Of a stretch of DNA of 12,335 nt, positions 5,865 through 12,335 are shown piece after piece; positions within the stretch are counted from its first letter, which is position 1, and every line of letters starts with the position of its first letter. The position numbers were made by a program, and so were the translations under genes. Source of the DNA: Fulvivirga aurantia (GTDB lineage Bacteria > Bacteroidota > Bacteroidia > Cytophagales > Cyclobacteriaceae); the NCBI RefSeq assembly GCF_009711475.1, contig NZ_SMMD01000870.1, forward strand, positions 1 through 12,335, in the 5' to 3' direction. A model generated the notes under the pieces. That model saw only the letters and a list, made by a program, of their open reading frames with translations. It was not told the DNA's origin and searched no databases.

Positions 5865-6935
5865 TTGCCCAATAACTCGATCACCTCTAAACTTTTAAAT
5901 TGGTACAAGGCCAACTCCCGTGACTTACCGTGGAGAGAAACTACAGACCCATATAAAATATGGCTTTCAGAGATCATACTACAGCAAACCAGGGTTGCAC
6001 AGGGCTTGCCCTACTATGAGAGTTTTGTAAATCACTACCCGAAAGTTGAACTGCTTGCACAAGCCTCTGAGCAAGAGGTACTAAGGCTTTGGCAAGGACT
6101 CGGATACTACTCAAGAGCAAGAAACTTACATGCTTGCGCCAAATTAATTGTAGAAAAGTACGAGGGAAAATTTCCAAAAACATACAGCGAGATTTTAAAA
6201 CTACCTGGCGTGGGGCAATACACTGCAGCAGCGATAGCCTCTTTTGCCTACAGGGAAGTGGTCCCTGTTATAGATGGCAATGTATTTAGAGTTTTATCCA
6301 GATTGTTTGGCATCGATAAAGATATACTCAGTGCCAAGTCTAGAAAAGATTTCGAGGTAGTCGCTAATGATTTAATCTCACAAGAACGGCCCGACTTATT
6401 CAATCAGGCCATTATGGAGTTTGGTGCCTTGCAATGCACGCCAAAATCACCCAACTGTATAGAATGCCCATTAGCCCTGGAGTGCTATGCGAGAGCGCAC
6501 AACTTACAAGGCTCACTGCCAGTAAAAATTAAAAAAGTCAAAGTCAAAAAGCGATACTTCTTTTACATGGTATTTGAGTATGAAGACACGTTTTGGATGA
6601 GCGAAAGAACAAAAGGCGACATTTGGCAAGGTCTGTTTGACTTTCACTTAACTGTAAAAGAAAAGGACACAATACCTATTTTAGAAACTGAAGCATTTCC
6701 CAAAGAACTTTCAAGTGAGATTGGCAACGAAGTATCGTGGAACCAGACCAGTTTTAAACATATATTAACTCACCAGGTGATTTATGCTAAATTTTCTTCT
6801 GTCAAAATCAGCTCAAAGGCTATAAAAGATAAGCTTATAGCTACTATAGGAGGAGCATTTTATACGATAGATGAAATCAAAAATCTACCCAAACCTGTAT
6901 TGGTTTCTAAGTATTTGAATGAAGCTATTTTTTAG
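5865..6935 (+). CDS. mutY: A/G-specific adenine glycosylase
   Basis: Removes adenine mispaired with 8-oxoguanine or guanine, preventing G:C to T:A mutations. 356 residues, normal length. The catalytic Glu36 is in WLSEIILQQTRV. The helix-hairpin-helix LPGVGQYTAAAIASFAY is at 113-129, with the catalytic Asp137 in VIDGNVFR. Four cysteines (191, 198, 201, 207) in C-x6-C-x2-C-x5-C bind a 4Fe-4S cluster. The C-terminal NUDIX-like 8-oxoG recognition domain runs from about 228 and includes the FKHILTHQ loop. The start is TTG at 5865: an in-frame TAG lies two codons upstream and no ATG or GTG follows before the conserved LPWR region. It is divergent from HU, and ssb begins 48 bases after its stop. Confidence 0.95.
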   Translation: MPNNSITSKLLNWYKANSRDLPWRETTDPYKIWLSEIILQQTRVAQGLPYYESFVNHYPKVELLAQASEQEVLRLWQGLGYYSRARNLHACAKLIVEKYEGKFPKTYSEILKLPGVGQYTAAAIASFAYREVVPVIDGNVFRVLSRLFGIDKDILSAKSRKDFEVVANDLISQERPDLFNQAIMEFGALQCTPKSPNCIECPLALECYARAHNLQGSLPVKIKKVKVKKRYFFYMVFEYEDTFWMSERTKGDIWQGLFDFHLTVKEKDTIPILETEAFPKELSSEIGNEVSWNQTSFKHILTHQVIYAKFSSVKISSKAIKDKLIATIGGAFYTIDEIKNLPKPVLVSKYLNEAIF

Positions 6936-6955
6936 TTAGATTTATAAAAGATTAC

Positions 6956-6963
6956 TACTTTTG
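6956..6963 (+). promoter_or_regulatory. Putative -7 element for ssb
   Basis: TACTTTTG matches TAnnTTTG and lies 20 bases before the ssb ATG. At the expected -33 distance there is only TTA (6936-6938, 17-base spacer) instead of TTG. It would allow ssb-gldE-gldD-recG to be transcribed independently of mutY. Confidence 0.5.
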
Positions 6964-6983
6964 TAAAAAATTTTAAAATAGAT

Positions 6984-7442
6984 ATGTCAGGAGTTAACAA
7001 AGTAATTTTAGTAGGTAGATTGGGTAAAGATCCTGAAGTGAGACATTTAGAAAGTGGAGCTTCTGTGGCCAATTTTCCTATCGCTACTTCTGAGGTGTAT
7101 AAAGACAGAAATACCGGAGAGCGTAAAGAGCAAACCGAATGGCATAACATTGTACTTTGGAGAGGGTTGGCAGAAATCGCAGAAAAATACCTTAACAAAG
7201 GGGACATGGTTTATGTAGAGGGTAAATTGCGAACACGCTCGTGGGAAAAGGATGGTATCACAAGATACACTACTGAAGTGGTCGGTGATAATATGACAAT
7301 GTTGAGCCCTAAAGGATCGACCAATGGCGGTGATGACTACCAGGGTGCTCAACCTTCACAGAATCAGGCACAATCAAAGGTGGCAGAGTCTCCGGCAGCT
7401 GATATAGCAGCCAATGATGACTCCGATGACTTGCCTTTCTAA
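6984..7442 (+). CDS. ssb: Single-stranded DNA-binding protein
   Basis: 152 residues. An OB-fold single-strand-binding domain spans about 1-107 ([16 protein letters not shown], then WHNIVLW and [12 protein letters not shown]), with the aromatic residues expected for DNA stacking. A flexible Gly/Gln/Ser-rich linker (about 110-140) follows. The acidic tail DDSDDLPF (145-152) is the interaction peptide by which SSB recruits RecG, RecQ, Topo III, ExoI and other repair proteins in well-studied bacteria. It normally works as a homotetramer coating single-stranded DNA at forks and gaps. It sits between mutY and gldE, with its own putative -7 box. The ATG start is preceded by an A/T-rich stretch rather than a purine Shine-Dalgarno. 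Confidence 0.97.
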   Translation: MSGVNKVILVGRLGKDPEVRHLESGASVANFPIATSEVYKDRNTGERKEQTEWHNIVLWRGLAEIAEKYLNKGDMVYVEGKLRTRSWEKDGITRYTTEVVGDNMTMLSPKGSTNGGDDYQGAQPSQNQAQSKVAESPAADIAANDDSDDLPF

Positions 7443-7466
7443 AATTGTTGGATTAAATCCATTGTA

Positions 7467-8819
7467 TTGGAAACTACCATAGACGAACCTCCGAGTCAAT
7501 ATTTACTAGGTCTTATATTTAGCGAGCAAGGACTGTTCTTTGTGATCAGTGGTCTTGTGCTATTGCTACTGCTTGTCACTTCTGCTCTTATTAGTGGGTC
7601 TGAGGTGGCATTCTTTTCTCTTACACCCAAGGATGTAGCTCAATGCAAAGAAAGCGAAGCTACAAGCGATAAAAAGATTGTCAATCTGATCAAAAATCCA
7701 CGGCTACTTTTAGCTACGATTTTGATCGTCAATAATTTTGTAAATGTAGCCTTCGTTACATTGTCAACCTTCGTGATGTGGGAGATAGTAGGAGCCAAAA
7801 CTACAGAGGGAATTGCAGTTGTAATTCTCACATTTGTGACCACCCTGGCTCTGGTGTTTTTTGGAGAAATAACTCCAAAAGTTTATGCATCTCCTAATAA
7901 CCTACAATTTGCAAGGTTTACTTCGTCACTACTGTCGGTTTCAGAGACCATCTTTAAACCACTATCATTTGTACTGATGTCGTTGAGTAATGTGATAGAA
8001 AGAAGGTTTGAGAAAAAGGGTTATGACATCTCAGTAGAGGAGCTACATCATGCGTTGGAAATTACCACCACCAATGAAGAAACCACTGATGAAGAAAAGG
8101 ACATCCTCAAAGGTATTGTCAACTTTGGTACACTCACGGTAAAACAGGTGATGAAGTCGAGAATGGACATCACGGCAGTAGACGTAGAAATGGACTTCCA
8201 TGAGTTGATGGATAAAATTAATAAGTCCGGTTTTTCCAGAATCCCTGTTTTCTCAGAAACTATCGATCGATTAGAAGGTATCCTTTACATCAAAGACTTG
8301 CTGCCTTACCTTGATAGTGACGAGTCCTTTAAATGGCAATCTTTATTAAGACAAGGATTTTTTATCCCTGAGACTAAGAAAATAGACGCATTGCTGAAGG
8401 ACTTTCAGGAGAAGCGTGTACACATGGCCATTGTGGTTGATGAATATGGAGGAACCTCAGGGCTGATTACGCTTGAGGATATCATCGAGGAAATTGTGGG
8501 TGAAATCAATGATGAATTTGATGATGAAGACGTAATTTATGATCGCATAGACGAGCATACTTTCCTTTTTGAAGGAAAGACAACACTTAATGATTTCTGC
8601 AAGGTGCTGGATGAAAACCCAAACAGCTTTGAAAAAGTAAAAGGAGAGAGCGAATCCTTGGGTGGTTTACTTTTAGAAATAAACACCAAATTGCCATCGG
8701 CCGGTGAGCGCATTTATTATGATAAATTTGTTTTCACTGTAGTAGCTGTTGACAACAAGAGAATAAAAAAGGTACGCGTTTTTGTAAAAAACACAGAAGA
8801 AGAGGATTATGTGGATTAG
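7467..8819 (+). CDS. gldE: Gliding motility-associated protein GldE (CNNM/CorC-type membrane protein)
   Basis: 450 residues, inner membrane. The N-terminal DUF21/CNNM transmembrane domain (about 22-180) has three or four hydrophobic segments (22-47, 82-108, 117-137, about 155-175) and the FFGEITPK signature (131-138). A CBS-domain pair (about 222-347) includes [20 protein letters not shown] and [20 protein letters not shown]. An acidic linker and a CorC/HlyC C-terminal domain (about 355-440) follow. The architecture resembles CorC-type Mg2+/Co2+ transport-associated proteins. Adjacency to gldD identifies it as GldE, which is linked to Bacteroidota gliding through a poorly understood role. The start is TTG at 7467, 24 bases after the ssb stop and in the same frame; no ATG lies before the first membrane segment. 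Its end overlaps gldD by 11 bases. Confidence 0.92.
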   Translation: METTIDEPPSQYLLGLIFSEQGLFFVISGLVLLLLLVTSALISGSEVAFFSLTPKDVAQCKESEATSDKKIVNLIKNPRLLLATILIVNNFVNVAFVTLSTFVMWEIVGAKTTEGIAVVILTFVTTLALVFFGEITPKVYASPNNLQFARFTSSLLSVSETIFKPLSFVLMSLSNVIERRFEKKGYDISVEELHHALEITTTNEETTDEEKDILKGIVNFGTLTVKQVMKSRMDITAVDVEMDFHELMDKINKSGFSRIPVFSETIDRLEGILYIKDLLPYLDSDESFKWQSLLRQGFFIPETKKIDALLKDFQEKRVHMAIVVDEYGGTSGLITLEDIIEEIVGEINDEFDDEDVIYDRIDEHTFLFEGKTTLNDFCKVLDENPNSFEKVKGESESLGGLLLEINTKLPSAGERIYYDKFVFTVVAVDNKRIKKVRVFVKNTEEEDYVD

Positions 8820-9390
8820 AGCTCTGATAGGCATATTAGTAATTTTGAGTTTTGCTTGCGAAAGCAATTATGTGCCTAAACCTAAAGGATATAATCGCTT
8901 TGTTTTACCGAAACATAGCTACCAATCTCTGCCTGATTCTCTTCCTTACATATTTGAATACTCAAAGCACGCCAAGCTACTGAGAGACTCTTCGTGGATA
9001 TCTGATAAGTACTGGGTAGAAGTATATTATCCAGAATTTAAGGCCAATGTGCACATTACTTACAAGCAAATACTCAATAGAGATAGCTTAAAAGAATATT
9101 TAAATGACGCTTATTTTCTTACCGCGAAGCATCAGATAAAAGCATCTGGAATAGACGAGACCATAGCAGAGACTCCTTCTCAGAAAACAGTGGTGTATGC
9201 CGAACTGAGTGGCGAAGTGCCTAGTCAATTTCAATTTTTCACCACCGACTCGACTGATAATTTCTTAAGAGGAGCACTCTATTTCAATACCAAAGTGCAA
9301 AACGACTCCTTGAAGCCAGCCATCGATTATGTAAAGGTCGATATAGTGCATATGATGAATACGCTGCGCTGGAATGAATCAGTGAATTAG
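8809..9390 (+). CDS. gldD: Gliding motility lipoprotein GldD
   Basis: 193 residues. A short hydrophobic signal (4-16) ends at a lipobox-like LSFAC, with Cys17 as probable lipidation site; Ser at -3 is less usual than Leu. The mature part has the family's [12 protein letters not shown] motif (24-35), several aromatic-rich beta-like stretches, and the conserved pattern [36 protein letters not shown] near the end. GldD is essential for gliding in Flavobacterium johnsoniae, and I recall that extra copies of gldE partly compensate its loss, so the overlapping gldE-gldD arrangement fits a functional pair. The ATG at 8809 lies inside the end of gldE, which suggests translational coupling. recG follows after 36 bases. 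Confidence 0.9.
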   Translation: MWIRALIGILVILSFACESNYVPKPKGYNRFVLPKHSYQSLPDSLPYIFEYSKHAKLLRDSSWISDKYWVEVYYPEFKANVHITYKQILNRDSLKEYLNDAYFLTAKHQIKASGIDETIAETPSQKTVVYAELSGEVPSQFQFFTTDSTDNFLRGALYFNTKVQNDSLKPAIDYVKVDIVHMMNTLRWNESVN

Positions 9391-9426
9391 CTCAGGCAAT
9401 TAGAAAAAATCTTTTAGTTTGCGCTC

Positions 9427-11520
9427 ATGCTCGGATTCTTCGAAACAAAAATAGAATTCCTCAAAGGTGTTGGGCCACAAAAAGCAGCGCTACTGCAAAA
9501 GGAGCTAGACATTCACACTTACGGTGATTTACTCCAGCATTACCCCTTCCGATACGAAGACCGCACAAAGTTTTATCCAATCAATGAGCTACATGGCAAT
9601 ATGCCAAATGTTCAAATTAAGGGTAGAATAAGAAAGACTGAGATGGTAGGCGCTGCCCGAAAGCGCAGATTGGTCGCTCACCTTCATGACGAAACAGGGG
9701 AGTTAGAATTAGTGTGGTTTAAGGGTGCCCAGTGGATTCTAAAAAAACTTCAGCCGGGGGTAGAGTACATTGTTTTTGGCAAACCGCAGCTTTTTGGTGG
9801 CAAAATAAATATGGCTCACCCTGAAATTGAGATCCTCTCTCAATTCAACCCAAAATCTAGCTATCTACAACCGGTTTACCACACCACCGAGACACTCAGA
9901 AAGAGATACCTCGATAGTAAAGGGATTAGTAAGCTTCAAAAAACACTTCTACACTTAGCTAATTCCAAAATCCACGAAACACTTACCCCAAAACTGATTG
10001 AAGATTATCGTCTTATTAATAAAGCCGAAGCACTCAAACATATTCATTTTCCCACCAATCATGAATGGCTGCAAAAAGCGCAGTTTAGACTCAAATTTGA
10101 AGAGCTATTTTACATCCAGCTAAGGCTTTTGAAATTGAAGCTTACAAGAGTTGATAAATTTAGAGGTAAAGTACTCGACAACCCTGACTTGCTCAGCCGG
10201 TTTTATAACGATCACCTGCCGTTTGATTTAACGAATGCTCAGAAGAGGGTAATAAAAGAGATTTATCGGGATATGAAATCCGGCAAACAGATGAACCGAC
10301 TACTACAGGGTGATGTAGGTAGTGGTAAAACAATTGTGGCCTTTATCTGCATGTTAGCGGCTATTGGCTCAGGAGCACAAGCAACACTCATGGCCCCAAC
10401 AGAGATCCTTGCTGTGCAGCATTATCACGGCTTAAAAGAGTTTGCCGATAAAATGGGTGTAACTATCGCCTTGCTTACAGGAAGCACTAAAAAAAGTGAG
10501 CGGAAAGTTATTCATCAATACCTGCGATCCGGTGATCTCAAAATTATTGTGGGTACACATGCATTGCTCGAAGACGTAGTGCAGTTTAGCAATCTTGGTT
10601 TAGCCATAGTTGACGAACAGCATCGATTTGGCGTAGCACAGCGGTCTAAACTGTGGCAAAAAGATAAAAATATATATCCACATGTGTTGGTAATGACAGC
10701 CACTCCTATACCCAGAACCCTGGCCATGACCATGTATGGCGATCTTGATATATCAACTATAGATGAATTGCCGGCTGGCAGAAAGCCTATTAAAACTGTG
10801 CACCGCTATGACTCTAACAGGCTCAAGGTAAATGGCTTTATAAAAGAGCAAATAGCCGAAGGGCGCCAAATTTATATAGTTTATCCACTTATTGAGGAGT
10901 CTGAGAAACTTGACCTCAAACATCTTGAAGATGGCTATGAAAGTATTTGCCGCGCTTTCCCAAATGTGCCGGTAAGCATTGTACACGGGCGCATGAAGGC
11001 TGAGGACAAGGACTTTGAGATGCAGCGCTTTGTAAAAGGAGAAACTAAGATTATGGTAGCTACAACTGTAATTGAAGTAGGGGTAAATGTACCTAATGCC
11101 TCAGTGATGATTATTGAAAATGCCGAGCGGTTTGGTTTGGCCCAGTTACATCAGTTAAGAGGCAGAGTGGGTCGTGGTGCCGAGCAGTCTTACTGCATAC
11201 TTATCAGCAATTATAAGTTAAGCAAAGAAGGTAAAACGAGACTCGAGACTATGGTAAGGACCAATAACGGGTTTGAAATAGCTGATGTTGATTTAAAACT
11301 GAGAGGACCTGGTGACATCACCGGCACACAGCAGAGTGGTATTTTAGATCTACTAATAGCTGACCTGGGAAAAGATGGTAAGATTTTACAAATGGCCCGA
11401 CAGGCTGCTTCTGCCTTATTAGAGAAAGATGGAAACTTGGATAATCCAGAAAATGGTAATATCAAAAGGCAGATAGAATCATTAAGAAAGACTGTGGTAA
11501 ACTGGAGCCGAATAAGTTAA
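9427..11520 (+). CDS. recG: ATP-dependent DNA helicase RecG
   Basis: 697 residues, normal length. Remodels stalled replication forks and branched recombination intermediates by driving branch migration. The N-terminal wedge/OB region (about 1-150) starts with a helix-hairpin-like FLKGVGPQKAALLQKELDIH and contains VQIKGRIRKT. The motor domains follow: Walker A GDVGSGKT (295-302), the DExH-type box DEQH (396-399), motif III MTATPIPRTLAMTMYGDLD (423-441) and motif VI QLHQLRGRVGR (573-583). The translocation (TRG) region includes LKLRGPGDITGTQQSG. All key residues are intact. It is last in the mutY-ssb-gldE-gldD-recG run and is closed by a bidirectional hairpin. The SSB encoded upstream carries the tail that RecG binds in other bacteria. 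Confidence 0.97.
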   Translation: MLGFFETKIEFLKGVGPQKAALLQKELDIHTYGDLLQHYPFRYEDRTKFYPINELHGNMPNVQIKGRIRKTEMVGAARKRRLVAHLHDETGELELVWFKGAQWILKKLQPGVEYIVFGKPQLFGGKINMAHPEIEILSQFNPKSSYLQPVYHTTETLRKRYLDSKGISKLQKTLLHLANSKIHETLTPKLIEDYRLINKAEALKHIHFPTNHEWLQKAQFRLKFEELFYIQLRLLKLKLTRVDKFRGKVLDNPDLLSRFYNDHLPFDLTNAQKRVIKEIYRDMKSGKQMNRLLQGDVGSGKTIVAFICMLAAIGSGAQATLMAPTEILAVQHYHGLKEFADKMGVTIALLTGSTKKSERKVIHQYLRSGDLKIIVGTHALLEDVVQFSNLGLAIVDEQHRFGVAQRSKLWQKDKNIYPHVLVMTATPIPRTLAMTMYGDLDISTIDELPAGRKPIKTVHRYDSNRLKVNGFIKEQIAEGRQIYIVYPLIEESEKLDLKHLEDGYESICRAFPNVPVSIVHGRMKAEDKDFEMQRFVKGETKIMVATTVIEVGVNVPNASVMIIENAERFGLAQLHQLRGRVGRGAEQSYCILISNYKLSKEGKTRLETMVRTNNGFEIADVDLKLRGPGDITGTQQSGILDLLIADLGKDGKILQMARQAASALLEKDGNLDNPENGNIKRQIESLRKTVVNWSRIS

Positions 11521-11521
11521 C

Positions 11522-11550
11522 AAAAAAGGCTGCCTCGATAAGAGACAGCC
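11522..11550. terminator. Shared terminator between recG and the collagen-like gene
   Basis: GGCTG-c-CTC (11528-11536) pairs with GAG-a-CAGCC (11542-11550), one mismatch, with a 5-base loop. On the minus strand it runs into six T (plus 11522-11527 are A), a good terminator for the collagen-like lipoprotein gene, which ends 6 bases away. On the plus strand it starts 7 bases after the recG stop and is followed by an interrupted T-rich stretch (TTTTTT at 11561-11566), so it may also stop recG transcripts. Confidence 0.75.
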
Positions 11551-11556
11551 ATTAGT

Positions 11557-12141
11557 CTAATTTTTTCTTACAGGCTGGTTTTCATGATTTCCTAATTCAG
11601 GTAGGCCTAACATTTCCTTCACTTCATAGTAGTCACTGAAATCAACTCTACCTCGGGTAGTATTCCAAAACTCACCTGGCACAACCACTACTCTCATTAC
11701 CCAGTCATCGGTATCATCAGCAGTGAGAATATCAAGGTCAAACTCAGCATCTAAGAAAAGTTCAACATCATATTTCGTAAAATCAAAATTATATTGCAAG
11801 AGACCATCTGGTGTCAAGATTGTTTGAGGTAGTTGTCTCCAAATATCAAGCACCTCACCACCAACTTCTTGCTGACCCCAAAGCAGGTAAACAACAGCCA
11901 CATCAGAATCAAATACCTCAAAATCAGATGGGTATTCGAATAGGTATGAATAATCCGGTGCTGTAAAATTAATGCCGGCTTGTTCAAAAACATAGCCCGA
12001 TTCTCCCGGGGCTCCTTGCGGGCCTTCAATGCCTTGTGGTCCACGTGGGCCCTGTGGTCCGACCGGCCCTTCATCACCGATAAAACATGAACTGAAAGTA
12101 AGTAGCGCAAACATGCTGAATATTGTAAAGAGCGTTTTCAT
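11557..12141 (-). CDS. Collagen-like lipoprotein of unknown function
   Basis: 194 residues from the ATG at 12141; an in-frame ATG at 12153 adds only MIKI. A signal peptide MKTLFTIFSMFALLTFSSC ends in a lipobox-like SSC, with Cys19 as probable lipidation site. Nine consecutive Gly-X-Y triplets follow (residues 22-48, such as GPV GPQ GPR GPQ GIE), a short collagen-like triple-helix candidate directly after the lipid anchor. The remaining 145 residues form an acidic, aromatic-rich domain (YLFEYPSDFEVFDSDVAVVY; DDTDDWVMRVVVVP) that I do not recognise. The likely picture is a surface or periplasmic trimer with a C-terminal globular head; I infer this, and no function follows from it. The gene is divergent from tpiA and convergent with recG. 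Confidence 0.8.
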   Translation of the reverse strand: MKTLFTIFSMFALLTFSSCFIGDEGPVGPQGPRGPQGIEGPQGAPGESGYVFEQAGINFTAPDYSYLFEYPSDFEVFDSDVAVVYLLWGQQEVGGEVLDIWRQLPQTILTPDGLLQYNFDFTKYDVELFLDAEFDLDILTADDTDDWVMRVVVVPGEFWNTTRGRVDFSDYYEVKEMLGLPELGNHENQPVRKN

Positions 12142-12299
12142 AATTTTAATCATTTGGTGATATCGATTACGAACCAAACATTGGGCCAAAGTCAAATAAC
12201 CACTGATTTAGCTAATCATTGAACCATGATAATAATGCCTGAAAAACCCTTATATTTGAGCATCTCAAGCAATTAATAATAAAATTCAACGATAAAAAT
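12142..12299. other. Divergent intergenic region between the collagen-like gene and tpiA
   Basis: About 158 bases without a convincing gene. It should hold both promoters. For the minus-strand lipoprotein gene only a one-mismatch -7 box (AATGTTTG on the minus strand) is visible, with no -33 TTG at normal distance. No terminator, tRNA or clear repeat is seen. Confidence 0.5.
12251..12258 (+). promoter_or_regulatory. Putative -7 element for tpiA
   Basis: TATATTTG matches TAnnTTTG exactly and lies 41 bases before the tpiA ATG. The nearest upstream TTG (12219-12221) is 29 bases away, beyond the normal 17-23 range, so the -33 element is weak or absent. Confidence 0.45.
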
Positions 12300-12335
12300 A
12301 TGCCTCAAAAAATTGTAGCCGGAAACTGGAAAATG
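12300..12335 (+). CDS. tpiA: Triosephosphate isomerase, first 12 codons (truncated by window end)
   Basis: The visible residues MPQKIVAGNWKM are the hallmark N terminus of triosephosphate isomerase, the glycolytic enzyme that interconverts dihydroxyacetone phosphate and glyceraldehyde 3-phosphate. The motif includes the active-site Asn and Lys (N9 and K11 here). The rest lies beyond the window. It is divergent from the collagen-like lipoprotein gene. Identification rests on only 12 residues, but they are very characteristic. Confidence 0.9.
   Translation, partial: MPQKIVAGNWKM

Noticed and set aside
6530..6555. Short tandem AAAGTC-like repeat in mutY
   Set aside because: It is only two units and simply encodes a Lys/Val-rich linker before the NUDIX-like domain.
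7440..7466. SSB-GldE fusion by stop-codon read-through (the two genes are in one frame)
   Set aside because: A TAA stop directly follows the complete SSB tail and nothing suggests recoding; the shared frame is most likely chance.
9391..9426. Promoter for recG (TTAGTTTG at about 9413-9420)
   Set aside because: The invariant A of the -7 box is missing and no -33 TTG lies at normal distance.
10515..10986. Open frames on the minus strand inside recG
   Set aside because: They are antisense to the conserved motor domains, have no recognisable protein features and no start signals.

Overview
The window looks like chromosomal DNA from a gliding-type Bacteroidota, most likely of the order Cytophagales. 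Four things point there: the gldE-gldD pair, an HU subfamily with a RNISKNT arm, promoter elements of the TTG-N19-TAnnTTTG type, and A/T-rich leaders without clear Shine-Dalgarno sequences. Base composition is moderately AT-rich and even. I see no tRNA, rRNA, CRISPR array, insertion sequence or phage gene. Nearly all the DNA is coding, and no gene-free stretch exceeds about 160 bases.

Left part (1-2027, + strand): a small anti-sigma-like helical protein, endonuclease III (nth) and a GT4-family glycosyltransferase are packed 3 and -1 bases apart and look like one transcript. The glycosyltransferase meets a minus-strand gene for a YkgJ-like CxxxCxxCC protein tail to tail, and their stop codons overlap in the tetranucleotide TTAA.

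Minus-strand block (5713 down to 2024): an HU-family nucleoid protein, a membrane-anchored TPR protein, a 29-residue highly basic ribosomal mini-protein, RNase E/G, and the YkgJ-like gene. Hairpins or promoters separate several of them. The promoter I assign to rng lies exactly across a perfect 9-bp inverted repeat that also resembles a terminator for the mini-protein gene. The ykgJ-like gene has its own consensus promoter behind a good rng terminator.

Plus-strand block (5865-11520): mutY, ssb, gldE, gldD and recG run in one direction with gaps of 48, 24, -11 and 36 bases. Three DNA-maintenance proteins (A:G-mismatch glycosylase, single-strand binding protein, fork-remodelling helicase) thus share a probable operon with two gliding-motility proteins. 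SSB ends in the acidic DDSDDLPF tail that in other bacteria recruits RecG and other repair enzymes.

Right end: a collagen-like lipoprotein gene on the minus strand, ending at a terminator it shares with recG, and the first 12 codons of triosephosphate isomerase (tpiA) reading off the window.

Most of this is conserved housekeeping content. The less ordinary points are the overlooked 29-codon ribosomal gene, the hairpin inside the rng promoter, the run of TTG/GTG starts (rng, HU, mutY, gldE), the HU arm lacking its DNA-intercalating proline, and the mixing of gliding and DNA-repair genes. I found no convincing evidence of an entirely new system.
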